Below, piece by piece: positions 42,206 to 52,200 of a stretch of 64,000 nucleotides of DNA. Under the pieces are notes generated by a model, which was not told the DNA's origin, ran no database searches, and saw nothing but the letters and a program-made list of their open reading frames with translations. The position numbers and the translations under genes are program-made. Each line of letters starts with the position of its first letter. The stretch's first letter is position 1. Source of the stretch: Pegoplata infirma (taxonomy: Eukaryota; Arthropoda; Insecta; Diptera; Anthomyiidae); NCBI GenBank assembly GCA_963921195.1, contig OY992537.1, forward strand, positions 79,138,426 through 79,202,425. Reading direction: 5' to 3'.

Positions 42206-45200
42206 TTAGTCCAAGGACCTCGCTGTGCTCCAGCTCACAGCGTCAGCAACAGGCTCCATCCTTTCATGATTTAAATCCTTATGAGACGAGGGATCAGTAT
42301 GGGCAGAATCTATGGGAAGAAAGCAAATTTTACTAATAGGTCGTTTAATAATTTTGTATTTTGTAAATATAGATACAACCCGAACCCTACCATCAGGACC
42401 GGGGTGTATTTCATTGATGCGGCCTAAATGCCATTGTCCGGGTCCACATCTGTCATCTGTAATAAGAACCAATTCCCCAACCTTGGCATCGGGTTTAGCT
42501 TTTAACCATTTGGGTCGTGCTTGCAGCCTGTTTAAAAACTCCGAGGACCATCTCTTCCAGAAATGTTGTTTTAACTTTTCCACCGCTTTCCACCGGGTGA
42601 GATGGTCAAGGTTAGCATCTAATAAAGTTTCCTCTTGAATGCAGTTGGTCGGTTCTCCTATGAGGAAATGAGCAGGTGTAAGGGCGTCGAGACTGGACGG
42701 GTCAGAAGATAGTGGACACAGAGGGCGGGAGTTTAAACAGCTCTCTATTTGGCAAAGGAGAGTGGATAGTTCTTCAAAAGTTAAAGGTTTCTCGTTCGTA
42801 AGACGTTTTAAATGGAATTTCACGGATTTTACCCCTGCCTCCCATAGTCCACCAAAGTTAGGTGAGGCGGGGGGAATAAAATGCCAATCTGTTCCACTAG
42901 ACATTAAATTATGACGTAACTCTTCCGATAACGACTTTGTGCTTCTATTGTATAGTACCTGGAGTTCCTTCGATGCACCAACAAAATTTGTACCACAGTC
43001 TGAGTAAATGTCTGTGCATGCACCTCTGCGAGATATGAATCGACGAAACGCAGATAAAAATCCGTTAGTTGTTAAGTCGGAGACGGCTTCTAGGTGTATG
43101 GCTTTGGTTACCATACATATGAACAAACAAATGTATCCTTTGGTGACAACAGCGGAGCGGAGGGTAGAGATTTTTATAGGAATTGGACCTGCGTAGTCCA
43201 CACCACTATGTTTAAATGGTCTGGTTACAGTTAAGCGCACAGATGGCAGGTTACCCATTATTTGACCTGATGCTTTGGCATAGTACTTAAAACATCGCAT
43301 ACATCTACCTATGATAGCTTTAGCTAGCTGGTTTCCAGATATAACCCAGTATTTTCGATTAACGTAAGACATCGTTAAAGTGACGCCACCGTGTAGAGTC
43401 TTCTCATGGGAATCTAGAATAATAAGTTTTGAGAGCGGATTACTTTTGGATAAAATAATTGGATGTTTGGCACTATAAGGCAGTTCAGAATTCTGCAAGC
43501 GACCACCTACTCGTAAAAGGCCGTCATTGTCGATGAAGGGCATAAGTTTGAGTAAAGGACCTTGCTTGGCCTCGTTTTTTAAAGTGAGCATTTTAATGTC
43601 TTTGCTGAAATCAATGTTCTGTGTTATTTTAAGCAAAGCTAACATGGTTTTGTTAAGAGTAGCCACCTTAAGAGGACCTACATCCTTCAGATCTGGGTTT
43701 CTTGTATTTTGGATAAATCGATAGCAAAGTGAAATCGCTTTAAGTAACGTCGATAGGTTTGAAAATCTTAAGAGGAAATGTGGGTATAGAGATGTTTCCT
43801 CTACTTTTTCGGCAATAGTTTTAATAGTAGAAATTTCGGATACGTTAGAGGAAATTTTGGCATTGGTCTTTAACGTTCTAGAGACAGGAATAGAGAGAGA
43901 TTTAGTTTCAGGACGTTTTTTAACTTCTTCAGAAGTTTCAAATTGATGAAGGGGTTCTGGCCATAACGACTGTGATTCACACAGAAATTGGGGGCCATGC
44001 CACCATGCATGGTGATCAATTAGCTCATTAGGTAAGATACCTCTAGAAGCACAATCGGCTGGATTTAATGCTGAAGGCACGTATTTCCACTGCAATGGGT
44101 TGCTAAAACGTTGGATTTCTGCAACTCGATTGGCGACGTAAACAGTCCAGTGGGAAGACGGCTTTCGAATCCAACTTAAAACTGTAGAGCTATCACTCCA
44201 GAAGCAGATATTCTCGATATTTAAATCACAAAATGAGTTTTCGACTTTTTTGGCCAGTTTGACTAAGAGTACGGCAGCACAAAGCTCAAGTCTCGGAATT
44301 GAGACGGTTTTTATCGGAGAGACTTTAGATTTCGCTTGTAGTAGGTTGACAAAAATACCGTTTGAGGTAGTTACTCTGGCATAAATTGCTGCAGCATAAG
44401 CTATGGTTGAAGCATCACAGAAACAATGAAGCTCAACTTGAAAATGGTTAGAAAAATGGATCCATCTGGGAATTTTTAGGTTTGAAAATGTGGGTAAATC
44501 AGATCTGTAATTAACCCATTGTTGTTCTATATCATGAGGAATTTCGGCATCCCAATCTACGCCAACCTCCCAAAGCTGTTTGAAAAGAGATTTTGCAATA
44601 ATGGTGCAGGGTGTCAACCACCCCAATGGGTCGTACAGACGGGCAGTTTCAGACAAAATAGTTCGTTTTGATATTGGACGAGTGTCGTCAAGGTTAATTT
44701 TAAACGAAAACGAGTCAGTGGTTGTGTTCCACTGAATTCCCAGAGTTTTCACTACGTTATCACGATCAAAATTCAATGTAATGGATTTTTCCCTATATTC
44801 TTGAGGAATTTCCCTTAACAATTCTGGTGAGTTTGTTATACATTTTCGAAGGTTACAACCACCGAGTTTTAAAAGAGTACATAGATTTCTATGTAAAGTA
44901 AGTGCATTTTCCAGCGTGTCAGCACCAGAAATGACATCGTCTACATAGGTGTCAGAAGTCAAAACATTTGATTCGTTCGGAAAATCGGATTTATGGTCTT
45001 CTGCAAGTTTCTGCAAAACGCGAATTGAGAGGAATGGTGCAGAAGTGGTACCATAAGTCACGGTATTTAGTTGGTATATAGAGAGCTCATCAGAGGAACT
45101 GAATCGCCAAAATATTTGTTGAAATTGCCGATGTTCCGGGCAGACCTCGATCTGCCGGAACATTTTCTCAATATCCGCACTAAAGGCTATTTTATGCCTT

Positions 45201-47566
45201 CTCCATTTATTTATGATCTGTGGGAGATCATTTTGAAGAGGAGGACCTGGAGAGAGTTCCTCGTTGAGGGAGATTTTTCCTTCTAAGTGAGAGCTCCCAT
45301 CAAAAACTACTCTCAATTTAGTAGTGGTGCTATCCTCCTTTAAAACCCCGTGATGTGGCAAAAAATATGACTTTTCCTGAACATTTGCCGGGTACCTACC
45401 AATTTTTGTCATATGGCCTAAAGACTCATATTCACGCATAAAATCCTTGTAGGTCTCAGAAAACAACGGACGTTTTGAAAAAGAAGTTTCCAGTTGTTTA
45501 AAACGTTTCAAAGCCCCATTCATATTATTGTGAAGTTTTGGAAACGAGTTATTCACAATAATCGATTTAAATGGTAAATTAACCACGTATCGACCAGTTG
45601 GCGTTCTTTTCGTAGTAGCCTCAAAGTAATTCTCACAAGCCTTCTCTTCGTCAGTAACATCCCTTTTAATTATCACTTCTTCTTGCTCCCAAAAAGATCG
45701 AAGAATATTCTCCAAGTTAATATGGTGAATATGAACAGTATTTGCAGATATAGAATCTGAGGAGCCAGAGAAAACCCAGCCAAAGTTAGTGTTTTGAAAA
45801 AACAGATCATTATGAGTGAATGAATCTGCAGGGATTTTTATTTTGGAGCATATGTCTGAACCTAAGATTATATCAATAGGGTCCGGTTTATAATAAAGTG
45901 GATCAGCCAAGCTGTCGCTTTCTAGGGTAGGTAGAGACCAACGTTTAGAAGCCGAACTTGGAGTATACGATGAAATGCTTGATAGTACTAAAGCTGAGCA
46001 AGATAGAATTGGTTGACGTTTTCTTGACCACAAATCAAGTTCAACTGAATATTTAGATAAGTTTGCGTTTCCAGGGCCAACACCAACAACTTTACAGTGT
46101 GCCTTCCGTTTGTGGAGGCCCAAAAGTTGAACAGAGGATTCTGAGATGAGACTCCCCTGCGATCCTGGGTCTAAGAGAGCACGTAACGGAAACATTCCCC
46201 GGTTGGTACGAACAAACAATCTGATGGTGTACAAAAGAACGTTTTGAAAAGTTACTTCAGCTTCAATTGAATCGCTTAGAGACTGTGATGACAAGGGGCC
46301 AAAATCAGTATTGTGAACCGTTACGGCTTCATCCTCATGAAGCACTGTATGGTGTGGTTTTTTGCAAGTCACACACTTAAAAAGTGAGGGACAATTATCG
46401 TGATTATGACCAGTGGACAAGCAGTTTCTGCAAATGTTCTTCTGAGTAAGGAAATCATTTTTATTTTTCAAAGAAAATGCCAGGAACTGGTAGCATTTTG
46501 AAAGATAATGGCTACGTTCACAAAATGGACAGGATATTGGTTTAGGCTGAGAAAGAATGCCAGCATGAGAAGAAATTTTCTTAGAACGAGAATTGATGCT
46601 TGTGTATTTTTGACTGGATTTATTTGTTGAAGATGACATACTTAGGGATTCTAACATTCTAAAACTACGTTCCAGGAAGGAAAACATATCCTTAATTGAC
46701 GGAGGCTCCGTAGAAGACTTAAGATAATGTTCCCATTCCTTTTTGTTCTGCAGATCTAACTTTTCATGAAGCAAATGTACTAACATTGGATCCCAAGTGG
46801 AACTGTCAATGTTTACGTTCCGTAATGATGAAAGACATTCTTGTGCAGTATCATGAATTGTCTTAACGCTTTGAACACTCCCATCAGAGTTAGGAATGTT
46901 AAAAAGTTTTGCAATAAGTGTTTCAACAATAATTCGCATATTGTGATATCTTGTCTCAAGGGTGGTCCAAGCGGAGTCATAATTGACTTCGGTGACAGAT
47001 ATAGTCTTCACTAAATTTGCTGCCTCTCCAGAGAGAGAACTCTTGAGATAAAAAAATTTCTGGACATTCGATATAGATGGATTGTTGTGAACTAGTGACA
47101 TATAAATGTCCCGAAAGGGAATCCAGTCAGTATATTCTCCAGAAAATTGAGGAAGCGAAATTTTTGGAAGACGAACATCTGTTGATGTTAAAAGGTCAGA
47201 GCGATTAGTCGTTGCAGCAAACGTGCTACTAAACGGAGATCTAACAGTCTCATTATATGGCATACTATCTGTCACCATGCCCTTTAGGGTTATGTAAAGA
47301 TCCCTGCATCTAGAAAAGCATTTTTCGGTCATATATGGTACCTGATCGGCTGCTAAGGAAGTCTCCTTAAGAATCCTAACGATTTCCTTATGCTGATCTT
47401 TAAATTGTACGTAATGGCCGTCAAGTTCATTGGACAGATGTTCGAGATATCCTCGAGTTTTATCGGCACTGTTTTTAGAATTGAAACAAGCTCTTAAATC
47501 AAAATGATCTTCGAGCATTGCGCGTTGTGATTCAATGAATCGTTCCGCCATTTTAATTAACGACAA
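42206..47566 (-). CDS. BEL/Pao gag-pol polyprotein (1786 aa), intact
   Basis: Single uninterrupted ORF. Residues about 1-340 are a gag-like region of the DUF1759 type. At 347-400 there are Cys/His clusters (CPFCERSHYLSKC and CRNCLSTGHNHDNC) for nucleic-acid binding. Aspartic protease: LLDPGSQGS with D466, where D-S/T-G is usual. RT: D798 (FSADIEK) and YVDD at 874-877. RNase H: D1051, E1094, D1125. Integrase: zinc-binding H1387/H1392/C1422/C1425, then D1457 (GVDYAGP), D1523 (YSDCGTNF) and E1576 (GLWEAGV). A DUF5641-like tail lies at about 1690-1750. The length and order are normal for BEL/Pao. The first ATG is chosen because it follows the PBS leader and begins the gag homology; transcription would come from the 5' LTR. 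No frameshift separates gag from pol. Likely functional. Confidence 0.97.
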   Translation of the reverse strand: MSLIKMAERFIESQRAMLEDHFDLRACFNSKNSADKTRGYLEHLSNELDGHYVQFKDQHKEIVRILKETSLAADQVPYMTEKCFSRCRDLYITLKGMVTDSMPYNETVRSPFSSTFAATTNRSDLLTSTDVRLPKISLPQFSGEYTDWIPFRDIYMSLVHNNPSISNVQKFFYLKSSLSGEAANLVKTISVTEVNYDSAWTTLETRYHNMRIIVETLIAKLFNIPNSDGSVQSVKTIHDTAQECLSSLRNVNIDSSTWDPMLVHLLHEKLDLQNKKEWEHYLKSSTEPPSIKDMFSFLERSFRMLESLSMSSSTNKSSQKYTSINSRSKKISSHAGILSQPKPISCPFCERSHYLSKCYQFLAFSLKNKNDFLTQKNICRNCLSTGHNHDNCPSLFKCVTCKKPHHTVLHEDEAVTVHNTDFGPLSSQSLSDSIEAEVTFQNVLLYTIRLFVRTNRGMFPLRALLDPGSQGSLISESSVQLLGLHKRKAHCKVVGVGPGNANLSKYSVELDLWSRKRQPILSCSALVLSSISSYTPSSASKRWSLPTLESDSLADPLYYKPDPIDIILGSDICSKIKIPADSFTHNDLFFQNTNFGWVFSGSSDSISANTVHIHHINLENILRSFWEQEEVIIKRDVTDEEKACENYFEATTKRTPTGRYVVNLPFKSIIVNNSFPKLHNNMNGALKRFKQLETSFSKRPLFSETYKDFMREYESLGHMTKIGRYPANVQEKSYFLPHHGVLKEDSTTTKLRVVFDGSSHLEGKISLNEELSPGPPLQNDLPQIINKWRRHKIAFSADIEKMFRQIEVCPEHRQFQQIFWRFSSSDELSIYQLNTVTYGTTSAPFLSIRVLQKLAEDHKSDFPNESNVLTSDTYVDDVISGADTLENALTLHRNLCTLLKLGGCNLRKCITNSPELLREIPQEYREKSITLNFDRDNVVKTLGIQWNTTTDSFSFKINLDDTRPISKRTILSETARLYDPLGWLTPCTIIAKSLFKQLWEVGVDWDAEIPHDIEQQWVNYRSDLPTFSNLKIPRWIHFSNHFQVELHCFCDASTIAYAAAIYARVTTSNGIFVNLLQAKSKVSPIKTVSIPRLELCAAVLLVKLAKKVENSFCDLNIENICFWSDSSTVLSWIRKPSSHWTVYVANRVAEIQRFSNPLQWKYVPSALNPADCASRGILPNELIDHHAWWHGPQFLCESQSLWPEPLHQFETSEEVKKRPETKSLSIPVSRTLKTNAKISSNVSEISTIKTIAEKVEETSLYPHFLLRFSNLSTLLKAISLCYRFIQNTRNPDLKDVGPLKVATLNKTMLALLKITQNIDFSKDIKMLTLKNEAKQGPLLKLMPFIDNDGLLRVGGRLQNSELPYSAKHPIILSKSNPLSKLIILDSHEKTLHGGVTLTMSYVNRKYWVISGNQLAKAIIGRCMRCFKYYAKASGQIMGNLPSVRLTVTRPFKHSGVDYAGPIPIKISTLRSAVVTKGYICLFICMVTKAIHLEAVSDLTTNGFLSAFRRFISRRGACTDIYSDCGTNFVGASKELQVLYNRSTKSLSEELRHNLMSSGTDWHFIPPASPNFGGLWEAGVKSVKFHLKRLTNEKPLTFEELSTLLCQIESCLNSRPLCPLSSDPSSLDALTPAHFLIGEPTNCIQEETLLDANLDHLTRWKAVEKLKQHFWKRWSSEFLNRLQARPKWLKAKPDAKVGELVLITDDRCGPGQWHLGRINEIHPGPDGRVRVVSIFTKYKIIKRPISKICFLPIDSAHTDPSSHKDLNHERMEPVADAVSWSTARSLD

Positions 47567-48522
47567 GAAATCAAGTGAAAGTTAAGAAACAAACTAGTCA
47601 AAGTGTTGAATTTTATAGTTTAATTTACATTTAATCGAAATTTAACAAAAAAAAAACGATTAAATTGAAAAACAATTTCGTATGTATAGTTTCCAATAAA
47701 TGTCCAGTGTAACCGTTAAGACACAAGTTCTATAAACGACTTCAAGAAAAGAATTTGTAAAAGAAGCTTTTAATGAAATAATTTATATTTAGTTAATTAC
47801 CATTAGAAAAGACCAGAAAAATGTTAACTAAAGTTTGGAAGGAAATCCAGAGAATATTAGTTAAACTAATGTCGTGAAATTGCAACAGATGAGACAATTC
47901 AGACTTATTTCAGTTAAATCAGATTAATTGAAAATTACTTATAAAGAATCGAGATTAAATTTGATTTTCAATGAACTTTCCAGAAAATTAAGATGCAATT
48001 TGTACAAGAAATTCATGAAATCTAATTTTTTCCACGAAGAAATTTTTCTTCTAATTATATTTGCTATTCACAAACGCAGTGTCTAATGGGTGTCACAAAT
48101 AAAAAAACACAATATTGTTATAACGTGGAGATTAAGCACGTTTTGAAAATATGTCGAATCGAAATTTTTCTGTTGAATTTTTTCCTTTATAAATTATGAA
48201 ATTTTGTAATTATGAAAATAGAATGTAAAGTTCAAAATAAATTTGTAGGCAATAAATAAATTTTCAAATTACAATTTAGTTTCACAATTCATAAAAAACT
48301 GTATCATAGGAAAGAAAAATATGACGATCGTTTCACCAGTTGTAAAAGCAAAGATTAATTTTGTTAAAACTTGTGAACTTTTTTTTTTTTTTTAAACTGC
48401 ACACCATTCACTTAAAATTTAAATTCACAACACAGTTTTATTTTATTTCGAATGGTATTATATTTTCATATAATTTTTTTGTTTTAACTTAATTAACCTT
48501 CACAAACTGCAAAATAACCGTT
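47567..48522 (-). other. 5' leader (UTR) of the BEL/Pao element
   Basis: About 950 bp of AT-rich sequence between the primer binding site and the gag-pol ATG. It probably contains packaging signals, though none can be read by eye. Short open frames here are not conserved features. Confidence 0.7.
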
Positions 48523-48539
48523 CCCGGGTTTCGGCACCA
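48523..48539 (-). other. Primer binding site, tRNA-Phe
   Basis: The plus strand reads CCCGGGTTTCGGCACCA, which is the 3' end of eukaryotic tRNA-Phe (T-stem, acceptor strand GTTTCGGCA and CCA) as I remember it. It lies 5 nt inside the 5' LTR, the expected place for priming minus-strand DNA. Confidence 0.9.
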
Positions 48540-48544
48540 ATAAA

Positions 48545-49220
48545 TGTTTTTATAAAGTTAAACTTTATAAAATATCCAAAATTAAATGTACTGTTGTACA
48601 AGAAATGTTGCAATAAAAAAAAACAATTCTGAAAAGAAATTTTATTTATAAATTTTATTGCGTTGATTGTTGTGTTACCCAGGCGTCTCAAAATTGAATA
48701 GAATCATTTTAGCATTGAGTAAATGTTCTAGCCATGGGATTTTAATATTTTACTTATACTAATACAATTAAAATAATTTGATTTTAGCAAGTGATTTTGA
48801 TTTTACAATAAATGCAATCTTCTTGTGTATTAATTTGTTTACCACTCTCAGATATACCGCTGCTCTCTTTTTAAAACCAGTTTTTATATTTTTTAAGAAG
48901 TTCGTTAGTGATTGTTAATAATAATTTATTAGCAATTGCTAAGAATATGAATAAGAAAATAAGATAAGAGCATGCGAGTATAAGAGAATAATGGTGTTAT
49001 ATATATTAAAGACTTTAACACAAAATAACACCACTATTACTAGTCAACAAAATAGTTAATACACATGAAAAATTGAATAAGGTAATAATGATATTATTAA
49101 GGTTACACTTATATGTAACGATAACATCATTATTATTTAAAGTAAGGTAAAAAGATTTTCTGTTATAAAATATTTGAATTATTATTTGGTTGGTAAAAAA
49201 CTATTAAACTTTTACCAACA
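48545..49220 (-). repeat. 5' LTR of the BEL/Pao element
   Basis: 676-bp partner of 41447-42122. In element sense this is the promoter-bearing LTR. TATATATAACACC lies in its middle as a possible TATA region. Inverted repeats GGTGTTAT/ATAACACC and the terminal hairpins are present as in the other LTR. Confidence 0.97.
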
Positions 49221-49375
49221 ATATGTTTGTACTTGTTTAAATACCATTTGGTGTTCAATTATGTTCACATATGTCAACCAGAAGCCGAATTAAAGCATTT
49301 TGTATTTTTAGGTTATGTTGAATGTACTGAAATTTTTGAGGTGTTACATTTTCGTTCATAACTTTTGAACCGCTG

Positions 49376-51742
49376 CACAGTGATTCGTTCCCATATATCG
49401 AGTGGGCAAAAATAGAATATTGGTCGCAGATTTCTGAAATTTGGTACACAAGCATTATTATCTAATCAAGAAAAAAACGAGTTTTTGGAAAAATCGGAGC
49501 AAGGACACGCCTACCCCCCATATATCCTGAAATTTTAATATGTGATTAAAACTACAAAAATAGTCACAAAATTCCCAAACTTTGTCAATGTTACCAATTT
49601 TTATATTGTATTTCATGTGTAAATTTTTTTCTGGATTGAAGCAAGGACTCGTGTGGCTGCCATATATCCTTTTTCTTAAAAATATTGTAAATCGCTCAAA
49701 AATTACTCGATACCCTTGAAATTTTTTGTAAAAATTTTAATAAGTGATGTCAATGTGTGTGTAAATTTCCCTGAAATCGGTTCTGTAAAGCAAAAGTTAT
49801 TTACATATCCTTTTAAAAAACTACAATAAAGTGTTAATATAGTTTAATCACAAAAATAAAATAGAAAGAGTTGTCAACGATTTTCCAAATTTGGTACGCA
49901 AGCACAAAATTAATTAGTAGAAAAAAAATAAAAATTTTGAGCAAATCGGTCGAAGGACATTTGTACCTGTCGTATATCCTGAAACTTAAAAGTGGAGTTT
50001 TAGCCACAAAACTTGCTATAAATTACTAAACTTAGTTATTGTCCTAGAAATTTTGATAACTATCGACGTACAACATTTGTATTTTAATCTGAGCAAGGAC
50101 TCGCGTGGCTGCCATATATCCTTTTTATTGAAATCGCTGTAACTATTTTAAAAATGTTTCAATTGCTATATATAATATAGATTAGATCAAATGGCGTTAA
50201 TAAGTGTGCCAAAATTCGTTGAGTTGCTTGCGGTAACAAAAAAGCTGTTAGTATATCCTTTTTTTAAATACATATAGTCAAAAATATAAAAATACATAAT
50301 AACTGCAAAAACAAAACATTCGCAACACTTATTTCCTATTGCATTACGAAAATAAATTTATTCAAAATAAGTTTTAAGTAAACTCGTTTAATATTTGGTT
50401 TATTCCTAAGTATATACCCCGTTAATAACAAAAAACTTAAAAAAAAAAATTTTTTTGGGTACTTAAAATTTTTATTTTTTCGTTTTTTTCAAAAACTTAG
50501 TTATTTTTATTATTTGATCGTATAGAAAACAGTCCAGGATGTTAAAAAAATCAATAAAAAATAATTTCTAAGTACAACTTTTTTTATGTATCTCAAAAAA
50601 AATTTTGGTTTTGATTTGGGATACCAACGAAAATCAAATACTGGTTTTAAAGCAAAATGGCCCACTGTATACCTTTTTTATCGAATTATTTACTATAAAT
50701 TTATGGTATACAATACAATAAACCCCTTTATATAAAAAAACACAAAAATGTTGATGTATTTTTTAAATTTATTTACAGTAAATAAAATAAATAAAAAAAA
50801 AAAAAATAATCCAATTTTAGATTTTTTTAAATTTTTTTTTTTCAACTTAAAAAAAAAAAACTTTATTTATTTTTATTTTTTGATCTTATTTTTTTATTTT
50901 TATTTTTTGATCTTATAAAACATAGTTAAAGCTACAAAAAAAGTAAAAAACAAAAAAATTTTATCCACGAACTTTTTTTATGAGGGCCATTAAAATTTGG
51001 TGATTTTGGGGATTTTAGTAAAAGTCATAGAAACCTTTTAAAGCAAAACGGCCCACGTACTGCATATTTTTTTTCTGATTTTTTATTATATTTTTACAGA
51101 ATACTATATAATATATCAATGTGTAAAGAAAAAATACTTAATATTGGATTTTTTTCTAATATTTTTTCCATTAATAATATAGCTTTTGAAAAAATTTAAA
51201 TAAAGACACAAAAAAAACCTAACTTTTTTCCAACTTCAGACAAAAACTTAGTTATTTTTATTGTTTTGCCTTATAAACCATAGTCCGAGCTATCGAAAAA
51301 GCGAAAAAAATAATTTTTTGACTCACGAACTTTTTTTATGCATTCCATCAAAATTTGTCAATTTTTGGGAATTCGGTAGAAAAAATATAGATTTCAGAGC
51401 AATACAAAAATGTATTTTAATATTAATTCTAAAAAAAATGCAAATACAACATTTAGCTAATATATTAAAGTAACTTTTGCAAAAAAAAGTTCGTTGATTT
51501 CTTTAAAATTCGATTTTTCATAATTATTTTAGTAAACCTATAAAAATCAATTTTTAGGTTTTAACACAATAGCGTTGAATTTCCATATTTTAGCGCCCTC
51601 TTGTGGCAACATATGACTTCTTAAAAATCAGAAAAGTACATATTTCTTTTAGTTTACTATTAAACTGTAAAAATACAAAAAATCATCAACATTGAAGACA
51701 TACTTTTTTTTTTGATTTTTGCCAATGAAACGAATCACTGTG
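49376..51742. mobile_element. Transib-like non-autonomous element 1
   Basis: Ends CACAGTGATTCGTT (14 bp identical, inverted at 51729-51742), flanked by CGCTG on both sides (49371-49375, 51743-51747). The 5-bp GC-rich duplication and CACAGTG start are features of Transib transposons, the relatives of RAG1/RSS. The interior has two repeat systems: ATATATCCTTTTT / GAGCAAGGACTCGCGTGGCT blocks at 49490-50250 and a ~375-bp unit three times at 50450-51470. I found no transposase remnant. Confidence 0.8.
50450..51470. repeat. Three ~375-bp tandem units inside the Transib-like element
   Basis: AACTTAGTTATTTTTATT-type starts lie at about 50494, 50870 and 51243 (spacing about 375). Each unit continues with a TTTTGATCKTAT-like block, ACATAG/CATAGTC, CGAACTTTTTTTATG and AAAGCAAAATGGCCCAC-type text. 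Divergence is high. Confidence 0.75.
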
Positions 51743-51854
51743 CGCTGAACCGATATCGCTCAAATACAATACCAAACTTCTAGGGAGAACTTCCAATATA
51801 TATGTTAAATTTCAGTCATCTCTGTGCAATATTTTGTCCGCGAGAGCATTTTCC

Positions 51855-51889
51855 ACAGACAGACAGACAGACAGACGGACAGACGGACA
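51855..51889. repeat. GACA/GGAC (GTCY) microsatellite of D14
   Basis: CAGACAGACAGACAGACGGA-type units occupy the usual position, upstream of CATCGCTAGAATG. Confidence 0.92.
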
Positions 51890-52054
51890 TCGCTAGAATG
51901 TCTTAAAATCGATCGGGCATCATGAATATATATACTTTATGGGGTCCCAGACCGATATTTCGATGAGTTACAAACGGAATGACAAACTTATATATACCCT
52001 CTACAGGCGCGGATCCAGGGGGGGGAGAATGGGATTTCTCCCCCCCAAAACGAT

Positions 52055-52160
52055 TTCAAAAGAAAAAAAAAAGAGAAAGGAAAAGAAAAAGAAAAAAAGG
52101 AAAAGGAATAGAAAAAAGAAAAGAAAAAGGGAAGGGAAAGGGACAAGGATCGAAAGAAAA
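52055..52160 (+). repeat. Purine-only A/G tract
   Basis: About 100 bp almost entirely A and G (GAAAAGAAAAAGAAAAAAAG type). Lys/Arg-rich ORFs in plus frames and a Phe-rich one on the minus strand are translations of it, not genes. Confidence 0.9.
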
Positions 52161-52200
52161 TGACCAGAATGTATAAAAATCCTTTGGAGAGGTATATGTA

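Larger units (their letters stand above)
41447..49220 (-). mobile_element. Complete BEL/Pao LTR retrotransposon
   Basis: The 7774-bp element lies on the minus strand. It has two 676-bp LTRs (TG...CA in plus reading) with a single visible difference, a 5-bp target duplication ATATG (41442-41446, 49221-49225), a tRNA-Phe primer binding site, a polypurine tract and one intact gag-pol ORF with protease, RT, RNase H and integrase in BEL/Pao order. Near-identical LTRs mean a very recent insertion, and all parts needed for movement seem present. No env-like ORF is seen. Confidence 0.97.

Noticed and set aside
42312..42638. Plus-strand ORFs over the BEL/Pao element (also 43008, 43527, 45071)
   Set aside because: Antisense shadows of the intact gag-pol ORF.
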